Source: Ichthyophis bannanicus
Lineage: Eukaryota > Chordata > Amphibia > Gymnophiona > Ichthyophiidae
Assembly (NCBI GenBank): GCA_033557465.1
Contig: CM066033.1
Location: forward strand, 1,354,863,834-1,354,927,833
Length of the DNA: 64,000 bases
Direction: 5' to 3'
A program made the position numbers and the translations under genes. Positions 1-10,939 of the stretch are shown here, piece after piece (positions within the stretch are counted from its first letter, which is position 1; each line of letters opens with the position of its first letter). The notes under the pieces were generated by a model. The model did no database searches. It had not been told where the DNA came from and was given only the letters and a program-made list of their open reading frames with translations.

Positions 1-1
1 A

Positions 2-400
2 ATGCTTCAAAAGATTGAGACTCGATTGACTACCACTGTTACCTCTTTATGTAATTTCTCACATGATGTTGTCACAAAGGTTAAAGTGATTGATAATCAA
101 ATGACCGATGTTGTTGGTTCCTTGACCCTGGTGGATTCTCAACTCCAATCGTATAAAGATTCTCATCTTGGTTTTCTTAGAGATATTTCTTCTGTTTCTT
201 ATCACTTGGAGTTGCTTGAAAATCACCAGCAGGCTAGGAACCTTCGCTTTTTGAATTTTCCTTCCACCCGCTTGCTTTCTTTGTCTACGTTTACTATGAC
301 GTCAGAGCTGCCTCAGTTTTAGTTTGCGCCCTTATTCGGCGTTTTTTGTTATTGCAGTGTTGACTGTTTGCTTGTGAGTATCTCTGCTATATACCTGTTC
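2..400 (+). pseudogene. L1-like LINE ORF1 fragment (coiled coil)
   Basis: An open frame of 106 codons (2-322) is rich in hydrophobic heptads and ends in a stretch reading LLENHQQARNLRFLNFP. That motif resembles the end of the coiled coil and start of the RRM-like domain of L1/Tx1-type ORF1 proteins, which bind RNA and package the LINE transcript. The reading then turns into an unrelated tail and stops at 322, so the RRM and C-terminal domains are missing. The piece runs off the left edge of the window and is cut on the right near 400 by CR1-B. The family call rests on this one motif and the coiled-coil character. Confidence 0.5.
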
Positions 401-404
401 AAAA

Positions 405-1147
405 CCTGTCTTCCTCTCTCTGTGATCTCTTGTATTTCATGAAGGCCTCCCTCTTTTTCTTCACCTTTTCAGCTACTTCTTTCGAAAGCCATAGTCTCCT
501 TTTCCTTTTACCTTTATTTACCATTTTAACAAAAAGGTTGGTTGCCCTTAAAATATCCCCTTTCAGTTTTGCCCACTGTTTTTCTACATCCCCCAGCTGT
601 TCCCATCCCGCTAACGACTCCCTGAGGTATTGGCCTATCTTGCCAAAGTTAGTCTTCCTAAAGTCTAAGAACCTCACCTTTGATGGATTCTAACAGCCCT
701 AGTCCTAACACTGAACCACAGCATCTGGTGATCACTGGATGCAAAATGATCTCCCACTATAACATCAGAAACACTTTCAACATTGGTAAGCACCAAGTCC
801 AGTATGGCCCCTTCACGTGAGGGGTCTGTTACCAATTGCATGAATAGTTCTCCCTGTAGAGAATCCAGGATCTCTTTACTTCTAGATGATACTGCAGCAA
901 GAATGTGCCAATCAACATCTGGTATATTGAAATCCCCTATCAGTAGCACTTCCCCTTTCCTAGCAATGTTGCGTATGTCTTCAATTAACTCTCTGTCCAC
1001 CTCTTTCTCTTGTGAGGGAGGTCTGTATATCACGCCAATGCAAATAGATTTCTCTTTCCTTCTTTCTAGTTTAACCCACAATGCCTTCTCTCTCCCTTTT
1101 AAGCTCTGTAATTCCAAAGCTTTAATAGTATTTTTTTTCATATATAA
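405..1147 (-). pseudogene. CR1-B LINE fragment: endonuclease C-terminal part and linker
   Basis: On the minus strand 1141-674 encodes the C-terminal half of an APE-type endonuclease of the CR1 clade. It shows GVIYRPP, the LIGDFNIPDVDW catalytic block and SDHQM near the end. Positions 677-399 continue into the basic linker between endonuclease and reverse transcriptase. The two parts lie in different frames, so a frameshift sits near 675. The same family recurs at 20497-23235 and 23362-24470, where the matching stretch can be aligned. Both ends are truncated: L1-like DNA lies to the left and DIRS-1 begins at about 1148. Confidence 0.8.
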
Positions 1148-2790
1148 GTGTCGGAGAAGGAGCGGATTGCAAAGGTCCCCCAGAAAGATTCGACCACAGA
1201 CCGGTCTTGGTCCCCAGACACCAGCCTCATCGAGGATTCCCCTTCAGGGGAGCCGGCCTCGGGCCAGAGTCCCTCGGTGCCTGCACTGAAGGCTGCGGAG
1301 CCTTCTGGTCTGGAGTCCAGAATGGCGGCCCTGGAGTGAAGTTTGTCTGCCTTCATGGACCAGCAGCGGGTGCTGTTGTCCGGCACGACCGGTTCATCTG
1401 TCCTGACCACTGGGCCCTCGATGTCCAAGACGTCTCCGGAGTCCAAGCCAATCCTCGGCCAAAGTCACGCTCTGAGTCCCACTCGATGGGACCGCGGTCA
1501 TCCCCGGCGAGTTTGCTGGGCACCAGCTGCAGAGCATCGGGAGTCTTGAGGCCCACGGAGCAGCCCTCCTACGAGTCCTCGACGGACTACTCCAGTTGGG
1601 AGACGGAGGACAAGGAGTCCCCCGATACCCATTGCTACTGCGACGTCCTTTCTGACTCTCCCGTCTCGGAGCCTGGATGGCGGTCCCTGCCTGAGGACAT
1701 GGGCTTCCTGGATATTGTCAAGGACATGTCTAAGGTCCTAGCATTCCTGACCAAGACGGAGGAGGACCCTCAGGCGGATGAGTTGGAAATCCTCCAGTAT
1801 GAGGCCCCTCCACGGGGCCCATCCCTCCCATCCTTGAACGGCTCATGCTCCAAATGTGGGAGACACCAGCTTCTGTGCCGGTGGTGAGCCAACGGTTCGA
1901 CTCGATGTATTGAGTCCACCATAGCCCGGGCTTCCAAAAGTCACAGCTGTCGAAGAACTCCATGGTGGTGGAGTCAGACATGCGTCAGCTGAAAAGCCAG
2001 AAGATGCACAACTTGGTGCCCCCCAGAAGGGAGGCCCGCACCCTGGACGTCCTCGCCAGAAAGTGCTACCAGGGCTCAATGCTCATCTGCCGCATCCAGG
2101 CCTACCAGCTGTACATGAGCATGTACCTGAGAGACCTGGCGAAGGAACTTGATGGGTTCTTGGCTGGTCTTGCCGAGGAACCTTTGCAGTGGTTCAAGAA
2201 CCTGTCCAAAGCAGTCCATGAATACTCCAAATTCATGTCTTGGGCAGCCTATGACGGGTTCGCGTCGGCGGCTCAAGTAGCAGTGGCTGGCATCGGTGCA
2301 CGCCACCAAGCTTGGCTACAGTCGTCCGACCTGTGTCTTTTGGGGAAACTGCTAGGTACATATGACCTAGATGGGCCACTGTTGGAAACAGGATACTGGG
2401 CTTGATGGACCTTGATCTGACCTAGTATGGCATATCTTATGTTCTTATGACCTTGAGCAGTGGGTTCAGGACAAATTGATCGATGTCCCCTGCCAAGGAG
2501 AGAACCTCTTTGGCAAACCCATGACCGACAAGGCTGCCGAGCTGGAGACCGTGTTCATGACGAGGACCAGGCTCTCTAAAAAGACCGCTGCCCCTCCCCG
2601 ATGGAAGGGCTTGGGTAAAAAGCCCTTCTACCCAAGGAAGGAAGCTGCTTACAAAAACTACCCACCTTATCAGGCCTCTCCAGTTCCCCAACAGGGTCAG
2701 CAGGCCAAGGGACATTGGCATGGCCCATGTAAGCAGAAGGCTCCAAAACCCCAGGCACCGGCTCTGGCCCTGCCAGGGAGGAGCTTTTGA
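1148..2790 (+). pseudogene. DIRS-1 gag-like ORF, broken
   Basis: Three open pieces (1207-1887, 1962-2405, 2476-2790) lie in shifted frames. They align with DIRS-4 gag: the N-terminal acidic/proline-rich part, the KSQKMHN block, the CYQGSMLICRIQAYQLYMSMYLRDLAKEL helix region (only part is quoted in other entries) and the C-terminal LIDVPCQGENLFGKPM block followed by a lysine-rich tail. In DIRS elements this ORF is thought to give the RNA-binding particle protein. The CxxC-containing N terminus visible in DIRS-4 is absent because of the 5' truncation. A CR1 tail splits the ORF at 2337-2452. Confidence 0.75.
2337..2452 (+). mobile_element. Solo CR1-A 3' tail inserted in DIRS-1 gag
   Basis: About 115 bp match the last part of the CR1-A 3' UTR seen at 5370-5479 and, inverted, at 17875-17990: ACTGCTAGGTAC, the GGAAACAGGATACTGGG block, and a TATGTTCTTATGA end. 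It sits between the DIRS gag words for QSSDL and LEQWVQDK, which are contiguous in DIRS-4. A GACCT word occurs on both sides and is the likely target duplication. This is an extremely 5'-truncated CR1 insertion, the commonest form of CR1 copy. Confidence 0.85.
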
Positions 2791-3840
2791 CTCCTTGAGC
2801 ATAGCCTCTCTTCCCCAAGGAAATCAGCAGCCCACAGGGGGACCTCTGGCCATCACCACCGATTCCTGGGCACTAAGGATAATCAGGGAGGGTTACCTTC
2901 TCCACCTGACTCAGACACCTCCCCCTTATTTCCCGGGAGAGCCCCACAGGTCTCCCCTTCTTCTAAGAAGTTGGCAGGTCTTCTCGGTGACAAAGCAGAG
3001 GAACTGGTGCCCCACCACCTCAAGAGCAAGGGGTTCTGCTCCAGGTACTTCCTCATTTATTTTTATTTATTTATTTAACATTTCTTATATACCGCCTTTC
3101 ATGATATCAAGGCGGTTTACATTGAACAAACTAAAATTACATTGAACAGGGCATTATAACTTGGAGATGATTATTTTACAGGGAACATGGGCAATGGAGG
3201 GTTAAGTGGCTTGCCCAAGACCACAAGGAGCACCTATGGGACTTGAAACCCCAGTCCTTCCGGCCCAAGGTTGCTGTTCTTTAGTGGGATTTGAACCCCC
3301 AACCTTCCGGCCTGAGGTAACTTGCCCCAACCACTAGGTCATGCCAAAGAGAACAGGGGGCCTAAGGCCCATCCTCAACCTGCACAACCTCAACAAATTC
3401 TTTGTGAGGGAGAAATTCAAGATGCTCTCCCTTGGAACTTTGCTGCCATACCTCCAGCAGGGAAACTGGCTATGCTCTTTAGACCTCAAGGATGCTTATT
3501 CCCACACTTATACCCACCCTGCGGTTCGTAGAGGGGGGCAGGCATTTTCAATACAGGGTGCTCCCCTTCAGCCTAGCCTCTGCTCCAAGAGTCTTCACAA
3601 AATGCCTGCAGTCGTGGCTACCTTCCTCTGGCTCCAGGGGGTCTTCATCGTTCCCTACCTGGACGACTGGCTCATAAAGGAAGGCACATCAGGCCACCGC
3701 ATGCACCATCCAGGTTCTGCAACACTTGGGCTTTGTCATAAACGTCCCCAAGTCTCACCTCTTCCCAACGCAGTGTCTGGAATTCATTGGGGTAAAGATC
3801 GACACTCAGGGACTGTGCCGATCGTCTCAGGTCTCTAGCT
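2791..3840 (+). pseudogene. DIRS-1 reverse transcriptase, broken and split by a SINE
   Basis: The RT reads through several frames. Recognisable blocks are PKRTGGLRPILNLHNLNKF, LLPYLQQGNWLCSLDLKDAYSH (motif A) and VPYLDDWLIKE (motif C with the catalytic aspartates, near 3655-3680), then LGFVINVPKSHLFPTQ. These match the DIRS RT, which belongs with Ty3/gypsy-type polymerases and carries YLDDWL rather than the YADD of LINEs. The codons for CSRYFL at 3051 and PKRTGG at 3344 are contiguous in DIRS-4 but are separated here by a SINE. Multiple frameshifts make it non-functional. Confidence 0.85.
3057..3338 (-). mobile_element. CORE/MIR-like tRNA-derived SINE with L2-like 3' tail
   Basis: Read on the minus strand, the element begins with a tRNA-like head: an A-box-like GACCTAGTGGTTGGGGCA and a B-box-like GGTTCAAATCCC. 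A second, B-box-like stretch and a core reading CTTGGGCAAGCCACTTAACCC follow, very like the MIR/CORE-SINE core. The 3' end has GTAAACCGCC...GGCGGTATATAAG and an AAAT-type tail, the same 3' stem-loop as the L2-like LINEs here. It is inserted in DIRS-1 RT; TCAT flanks both sides (3053-3056 and 3339-3342) as a possible short target duplication. The head appears partly duplicated. Confidence 0.75.
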
Positions 3841-4655
3841 CGGGACGTACAGTACCGTCCCTTGGTGCTCACGCAGCTTCTCCTGCGCCTCCTTGGGCAC
3901 ATGTCCTCCATGGTCCATGTCACCCCAGACACTCGTCTCCACATGAGGGTGGCAGAGTGGTTTCTCCAGGATCAGTGGTTTCAGGCCACGAGCCACCTCC
4001 GAGACAGAGTTTTTGTGAACCGCCAATTGGCAGACTCCCTGGCCTGGTGGCAGTCGCCCCAGTACCTCGAGGTGGTCATGCCTTTTCAGACCCCAAGCCC
4101 CTCGAGTGTCCTCACTACGGCTCCTCCCTGCTCAGCTGGGGAGCCCACTGCGGAGATCTCCACACTAAGGGCAACTGGTCACCGGACAAGAGTTCTGGAG
4201 CTCCGAGCCATACACCTAGCCTTGAAGGTCTTCTGTCACCACCTGCATCATCAGCCGGTGATGATCCAGATGGACAGCCAGGTGGCGATGTTCTACGTGA
4301 ACAAACAGAGAGGTACGGGGTCTCGTACCCTTTGTCAGGAGGCACTGGTCCTCTGCTCATACGCAATCCAACAGGATATCCTCCTGCGGGCGGTATACCT
4401 GCCAAGCCGGGACAACCTGCTGGCCGACAAACTCAGAAGAGTCCTCCAGCTGCAAAAGTGGCAACTGGACCCCAGGTTAGCCAGTTGGCTTTTCCGGCTC
4501 TGGGGGGAACCCATGATGGACCTGTTCGCCAGCCCGGACAACTTTTAGTTGCTCTACTTCTGCTCCCAGCAGGCCCCCCCCCCTGCAGGGTGGCAGCAGA
4601 CACGTTCCTGGTCTCATGGTCGGAAGGCCTCATGTACGCCTTCCTCCAATGCACA
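3841..4655 (+). pseudogene. DIRS-1 RNase H region
   Basis: A 228-codon open frame (3862-4548) carries the connection and RNase H part of the DIRS polyprotein: LLRLLGHMSSMVHV, then ELRAIHLALKVF and VMIQMDSQVAMFYVNKQRG, and finally a block around LLADKLRR, matching the RNase H/active-site layout seen in DIRS-3 at 52734-53603 (SDNSTAVAYINRQGG, EADFLSR). The conserved acidic residue before the N of the third motif is shifted (D at RDNLLAD). The frame is lost after 4548, and the end, near DLFASPDNF and GLMYAFLQ, is cut at 4655 by CR1-A. The rest of this element resumes at 11222. Confidence 0.8.
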
Positions 4656-5479
4656 CTATGGTTACACGTTGCAAGGTTCCACATTAGGAACCACCACCCA
4701 GGAAAAAGATTTAGGAGTCATCGTGGATAACATGTTAAAACCCTCCGCCCAGTGTGCAGCGGCAGCCAAGAAAGCAAATAGAATGCTAGGTATCATAAGG
4801 AAAGGAATGGAAAATAGAACAAAGGATATTATAATGCCTCTGTATCGTTCCATGGTACGACCGCACCTTGAATATTGTGTGCAATTCTGGTCACCGTATC
4901 TTAAAAAGGATATAGCGTTATTAAAAAAGGTACAGAGAAGAGCCACCAAAATGGTAAAGGGGATGGAAGGCTACTCCTATGAAGAGAGGCTACAAAGGTT
5001 AGGGCTCTTCAACCTGGAAAAGAGAAGGCTGAGGGGAGATATGATAGAGGTCTATAAATTAATGAATGGAGTGGAACGGGTAAACGTAGATCGATTGTTT
5101 ACGCTATCAGAATATAGAAAGACTAGGGGACATGTAATGAAGCTACAGGGTAAACTATTTAAGACAAATAAGAGAAAATATTTTTTCACTCAACATGTAA
5201 TCAAACTCTGGAATTTGTTACCAGAGGATGTAGTAAGAGCTGTTAGTGTAGCTGGGTTTAAAAAAGGTTTGTAAAAGTTTCTGGAGGAAAGGTCCATAAA
5301 CCGTTATTAAAAAGGGCCCCAGGATATCAATGCTTGAACCAATACAAGCATTGTGGAACCTGTGTCCCTTGGGGATACTGCTAGGTACGTATGACCTAGA
5401 TTGGCCACTGTTGGAAACAGGATACTGGGCTTGATGGACCTTGGTCTGACCCAGTATGGCATATCTTATGTTCTTATGA
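4656..5479 (+). mobile_element. CR1-A LINE, 5'-truncated 3' end
   Basis: From about 4656 the sequence encodes the C-terminal part of a CR1 ORF2: [27 protein letters not shown], the [19 protein letters not shown] block and the terminal [18 protein letters not shown] block, ending at 5274. A short 3' UTR follows, closing with a CR1-type TATGTTCTTATGA. Frame is kept for about 210 codons, so this copy is fairly young. It lies between DIRS-1 RNase H and the 3' end of an inverted L2-like LINE that abuts its tail exactly at 5479/5480. Confidence 0.9.
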
Positions 5480-5749
5480 TTTATTTATTTATTTATTTAC
5501 AGTCTCTTATATACCGCACTATTCATCATCAACGCGGTTTACATGGAACAAAAATGCTCAGTACAGTTAACACGTATGAGTTTACAGATAACAGGGCACA
5601 AAAACTTGGATAACAGGGGTAAACTATTTACAAAACTTACTACATGGAATCATAAGAACAGAGGTTTCATAGAAACATAAACACTACTATGGGTTTGAGT
5701 ATCAAACTTGGTGTGTTGTTGAGATACCATAAAATTGTCTGGAAATGGT

Positions 5750-8392
5750 ATCACTGGGTGTCTTTGGGCTCAAGGGGATGTCGTTGGGCTCTATAAGGTA
5801 CTTGTTGAAGAGGTGGCATTTGAGGGCTTTCCTAAACTGTGGTAGGCTCTTAATAGCCCAGACATCAGGGGGTAATGCATTCCAGCATCTTGGGGCACTG
5901 AGACTGAAGGCTCTGTTGGCTGTCGATTTAGTGCAAACAGTTAGTGCCTTCGGGACTTTTAGAGAGTTTATAGACGTGGATCTTCTTGCTCAATTTGGGG
6001 ATGTGATATGGATGAGGGAGGTTAAGGATGCAGATGAGAGATTGTTAACAGCTTTAAAAGTGATTATCAAGGTCTTGAAAACTATTCTAGCCTGGATGGG
6101 TAGCCAATGCAGCTGTATCAGCAGAGGCGTCACGTGGTCGCTCCTGGAGGCTCCATGGAGGACTCTTGCTGCCGCGTTCATGGCTAGCTGCAGCGGGTTC
6201 AAGGTAGATTGGGGAAGACCTTGTAGGATGGCATTGACATAGTCAAAATGAGGTATGATCAATGCCTGGAAAATTGTCCGGAAATCAGTTGGTTCCAGCA
6301 TGGAACGTAGATGCCTGAGTGAGCGGATCTTGTAGTAAACAGATCTGACTATGTTTCCTATATGGGCCTTCATATCAAGGCGTTGATCTAAAGTGACTCC
6401 CAGGTAACGTATTGAGGGTTTAGATTGCAGCTCAGCTTCTTTTACTTTAAGATATTGTGGTGGGGTAAAGTTGGGGTTCCTCGTAATGAAGAGTACTTCC
6501 ATTTTCTTATGTTGTATTCTGAGATTTTGAGAAAGAAGCCAGTCAGATATTGCATTGAAACAACTCGTGAGTGGGGAGAGGTCCAAATGCTCAGTAGAGA
6601 AGGGTATGTAAAGCAGGATGTCATCTGCGTATAACATGCAATCAACATTGAAGGACCGGATGATATTACAAATTGGCTGCATGTAAATATTGAACAAAAG
6701 CGCAGAAAGGGACGATCCTTGTGGGACTCCCTGGCTTTGGTGGAAAGGTTCTGAATTTATCCCTCCAGAACGAACATGCTGCCATCTTTCGGACAGGTAG
6801 GATCTGCACCATTCAAGCGCTCTTCCATTAATGCCTTTGTCAATCAGTCGTCCTAATAGAAGCTCGTGGTTTACTGAATCAAAAGCTGCAGCGATGTCCA
6901 GAAAGATGAGAGCAAATCCTTGACGGATGTCGTCAATGCCGGTGATTATCTTGCAGAAGAGAGTGGTAAGAAGGGTTTCCACTCCATGGAATTCCCTAAA
7001 GCCATGTTGGCAGGGGTCTAAAGGTGCAGCGGAGTCGATATGATCCTGCAATTGACGTTGAGCCTCCTTTTCAATGATCTTCTCGAGTAGTGGAATGCTG
7101 GATATAGGTCTGTAGGATTCTACCTGTTGGGGATCGAGCTTGCAGTTTTTTAGCAGAGGTCTGTTAGAGGTATGTTTAAGGGCTGAAGGGAAAGAGCCGG
7201 TTGAGAAGGAGAGGTTCATTATTTTGGATAGTACTGGGCTGAAGTGACTGCGAAGCTCCTTGATCCAGAAGGCTGGGCATGGATCGGACTGGGCAGTGGT
7301 GGTATTAAGGGCCGCAATGGTGTCTTCAATTCCTCTCTTGGTGGGGGTAGAGAACATGGTTAGAGCTGTTTGGCAGTCTTGCTCTGTGGCGGAGGTTGTG
7401 GTAGAGGTTTTGTTGGTCTGGCATATCTTGGATTGGATGTAGGTTGCAAAGTCTTGTGGGTGTATCTCAAATGGAGGTCCAGAGGATGGTTCCTTCGATA
7501 GAGTCTTGACCAGGTCGAAAAGGTCATGTGGTTTATTAAGCGATCTCTTTAAGGTATCAGAGTAGTACTGCTTCATCGTATCGGTGATTGTGTTGCGATG
7601 CGCAGCCAGATGACAGTTGTATGTTGTCTGGTCATTTAAAGAATGAGATCGGCGCCAGCGTTTCTCTAGTTTCCGTAATTGGTTAAGCGATGCTCTAAGC
7701 TCAGCTGAGTACCATGGGGCACTCACTCTTTTACCTGGAGGCCTGTTGGTTGGTGTGCGTAGGGCGATTGAGCTGAGGCAATTGTTCCAGTGAGAAATTA
7801 GGTCGTCAAGGTTCTGGGTGGTTTCAGAGATGAGTTGTTGCGTTTCCGCAAGGATAAGATCTCTGTTTTAAGGCTTGAAACATCGAGAGGGCGGTCTTGC
7901 GGAGTTGTTTTGAATTTTGTTGTTTTTTGGGTAGGCTTTGTGAGAAGGAATCTGGATGATGATCAATTTGTGATCTGACCAAGGAACAGAAGTTATGGAT
8001 GTTATGGGATCCGGGGCTGGGTTAAGAGATGTTTGCGAGGCGAATACTAGGTCCAGGATATTTCCCTTAATATGAGTAGGATCTTTAACTAATTGCTTGA
8101 AGCCAAGATTTTCGAGGGCATCGAGGAAGGCTGATGCTTGATTATCTTGTAGTGTAGGCAGGTTAAAGTCGCCTAGTATCCAATTTGGGATGCTTGGGTT
8201 ATGAGTGTTAGATGCAAGATCAATGATAGTCGCGAGATCATCTGGGGAGGCTGAAGGTGCTCTGTAAAGCAGGTTGATTGAGCAGCGTTTGTTGGAAATG
8301 GTGACGGTCTCCAGGTGATTTGTACTGGAGGAGTCTACCGTCCAAAAATGGAGGTCTGTCCTGGTGAGTATGAGCACGCCACCTCCTCTTTT
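5750..8392 (-). pseudogene. L2-like #1 ORF2: RT and most of the endonuclease
   Basis: A 578-codon open frame (7726-5990) holds the RT: SYRPISSIPLLEKIIEK near residue 205, FLDIAAAFDSV (motif A) near 275, GVPQGSSLSALLFNIY (motif B) near 333, MLYADDILLY (motif C) near 364 and YLGVTLDQ. The endonuclease part (8390-7871) has LGDFNLP and SDHKLII. Both are in one frame, separated by one TAA at 7868-7870; a single TGA at 5992-5990 cuts off a C-terminal tail that carries on in frame through NRAFSLSAPRCWNALP to about 5750. Two stops and one insertion are therefore the visible lesions in ORF2. The product would nick the target and prime cDNA synthesis. Confidence 0.85.
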
Positions 8393-8397
8393 GTCTT

Positions 8398-9726
8398 ATT
8401 TATTTATTTATTTATTTATATTTCTTATATACCGCACTATTTGCAATCAGCGTGGTTCACATGGAACAGAAACATCCAACAACTTAAATATGTCTGGTCA
8501 TTACATTAAACAGGAAATGCAACTTGGAAAAAGGGTACACTATATACATATGAGTTGTTCTGAGAAAGGATAATGTTTGGTGTTTACATTGTAGGGGACG
8601 CCTGTTGCGAGGGCTTGCCTAGTTGACTACTATTATTGTTGAGGTGCTCATTATTCGAGTGGGACTGAGGATCAGAGATGTCAGTGAGATATTTGGTGAA
8701 GAGGAAATGTTTAAGGGCTTTTCTAAATTGGCTCAAGTTGGGGATTGCTCTGATATGTGCTGGTAAGGTATTCCATAGACTTGGGGCACAGAGTTGGAAG
8801 GCTCTGTTAGCTGTTGTTTTGGTGCATTTAGTTGCTTCTTTTGGAATTACTAGCATGTTGGACTCTGCAGATCTTCTTGGTCTGTTAGGTGCAAGTGGTT
8901 GGATGAGGTCAGATAGAGAGGAGGAGGAGAGCTCATTGCCAGCTTTGAAAGTCATGAGCAAGGTCTTAAAACAAATCCTGGCTTGAATGGGGAGCCAGTG
9001 TAACTGCTTCAGGAGTGGTGTCACATGGTCTCTCCTGGATGCGCCAAAGAGTACTCGCGCTGCACTGTTCATAGCAAGTTGAAGGGGATGCAGGGTGGAC
9101 CGGGGGAGCCCTTGTAGTATGGAGTTTGAATAATCGAAATGGGGAATAATCAGGGCTTGGTAAATGGTGCGGAAATCATCTGGTTCGAGTAACGGGCGTA
9201 GATGTCTGAGGGATCTGATTTTAAAGTAGATCGCCCTTACGGTATTGGCTACATGTTTCTTCATGTCGAGATTTTGGTCTAGCGTCACTCCGAGGTAACG
9301 TTATAGCAGGTTTAACTTGTAGTTCGGCATCATTTACCTTAACGCAGCTGGGTGGTATGAAATTTGGGTTCCTTGAGATGAAAAGAACCTCCGTCTTTTT
9401 GTGTTGGATTCGCAGGTTTTGTGATAGGAGCCACTCAGATATAGTGTTGAAGCAATTAGTTAGAGGGGCGAGGTCTAGTTTATCTAATGATATTGGCATG
9501 TATAAAAGCACATCGTCAGCATATAACATGCAACTAACATTGAAGGATCTAATGATTTTGCAGATGGGTTGGATGTATATATTAAACATCAAGGATGATA
9601 GGGATGATCCTTGAGGCACTCCTTGACTTTGTTGAAATGGTTCCGAAGTAGTCCCGTTTGCTCGAACATGCTGCCATCTTCCAGAAAGGTAGGATCTGCA
9701 CCATTCGAGCGCTGATCCGCTGAGCC
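8398..9726 (-). mobile_element. L2-like LINE #2, 5'-truncated, inserted in the endonuclease of #1
   Basis: The tail (AAAT-type, 8398-8420) and the GCGGTATATAAGAA 3' stem-loop come first, then on the minus strand the RT C-terminal half (9288-8584) and motif B/C region with GSSLSSLMFNIYIQ and MLYADDVLLYMP (9619-9400). The 5' break lies just before motif B, near 9726. GTCTT flanks both sides (8393-8397 and 9727-9731). If the insert is removed, the host endonuclease reads on in frame across the junction (HSSHRQD then KRGGGV). This proves the order of insertion: #2 entered #1. Confidence 0.92.
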
Positions 9727-9731
9727 GTCTT

Positions 9732-10158
9732 GTCTATGACTTGAATGTATGGTGAAATTCTGGGGGAGGAGCTGGTTGAGTATGACGTTGTCTTCGGCGG
9801 ATAGCCACGTCTCAGTGACCATGAGTATATCAAGGTCGTGGCTGGCAATGATGTCAGTGATGGCTGGCCACTTCTTCCGGATAGAACGGGCATTGATGAG
9901 GGCACATTTTAGGCTATGAGGGTAGGGGTTTTCAACTTGTTTGGATTTCATAGTGTGTTGAAGTGCAATGTGTAACAGATGGGGGTGGTGTGAGCGGGTG
10001 TCCCAATTTATGTTGTTATGGGATGCACTAGTCCACCTCCTCCCATGGCTTCGTAATATAGGAATCTGGTTGAATGCTGGGGTTAAGGCGAGAGAGTTGG
10101 AGAACCAACTTGAAAGGATGATATAACATCCTACTATGGTGGTAATGGGGGAACCCAT
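9732..10158 (-). pseudogene. L2-like #1 endonuclease N-terminal part
   Basis: On the minus strand the codons for CALINARSIRKKW, DLDILMVTETWL and NVILNQLLPQNF give the start of the APE-like endonuclease, with the catalytic asparagine of NARS and the glutamate of TETWL visible. Upstream of it there is a 60-residue non-conserved stretch beginning near 10158; the true start codon is unclear. The reading is split from its continuation at 8392 by L2-like #2. Confidence 0.85.
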
Positions 10159-10309
10159 CTTGGCAGCGCGCTATGTAATTGTGAATGGGGTCAATCAGGG
10201 TAGACTACCAGGAAGTTATTAACAAACTCTTGATACTTAGTGTAGTAGGTTGGGTCACAACAGACAATATAATAACAGACAATGGTTAATGTTAGATAAC
10301 TAGCAACAG

Positions 10310-10560
10310 TACACTGGTGACTGGCACTGATGAGGCTACTGACAACAGTAAAGTAGATAAGGCTACTGACAACAGTATAGAGGTTGATTGGCCATGGAAG
10401 ATTACTGGCAACAGTATAGAAGTTACTGACAACAGTATAGAGGTTGATTGGCCATGGAAGATTACTGGCAACAGTATAGTGGTTACTGGCAACGGTACAG
10501 TGATTACTGGCAACAGTACAGTGGTGACTGGTACTATTAAAGGTTACTGACAACAGTATG
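10310..10560. repeat. Minisatellite in the 5' region of L2-like #1
   Basis: Variants of a roughly 20-bp word around TTACTGGCAACAGTATAG repeat about a dozen times. A higher-order unit of about 60 bp containing GAGGTTGATTGGCCATGG occurs twice, starting near 10370 and 10430. All reading frames through the block are repetitive, so it is not coding. It lies upstream of the endonuclease of L2-like #1, where a 5' UTR would be. Confidence 0.85.
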
Positions 10561-10939
10561 GTAATTAAATAGTAATGATATGCAGTGGCACTAATAAAGA
10601 TTAATGACAACAGTATGGTAAATAAAATAGTAATGATATGCAGTGGCTATACTAGCAAGGCTATACTTGCGGTAGGCAGCATGGGAGAGGATTGTCTGAG
10701 GCTAGAAGTTAATACAGTTCCTGTCGTGTGGTGTCTGCTTTGCTGGCAATGAGCTGTGCGAGGAAGTACAGTGCTGTAGACTGTGCCGTCGGTAAGCGAG
10801 CTCAGCCTCGGGGGAGCTCAAGCTGCTGGAAAGTCGTGTGATAGTTCTGGATGTAGTGGCCGTTGAGCTATATGGGCCCGCGCCTAAGGGCCATGCCAAA
10901 GGGCCCTCTGGCACGGGCCCACCAGGCACGGGCACGCCC

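Noticed and set aside
783..1289. A 168-codon plus-strand frame
   Set aside because: Antisense to the CR1-B endonuclease and running across the CR1/DIRS junction.
3280..3340. A tRNA gene on the minus strand
   Set aside because: A- and B-box-like words are present but no cloverleaf can be drawn, and the unit continues into a SINE core and LINE-type tail.
10310..10560. Possible CRISPR-like array
   Set aside because: Repeats are contiguous and variable with no unique spacers, and the sequence is eukaryotic.
10191..10610. A 139-codon repetitive frame that looks like a repeat protein
   Set aside because: It follows the 20/60-bp minisatellite; no start context or conserved domain.
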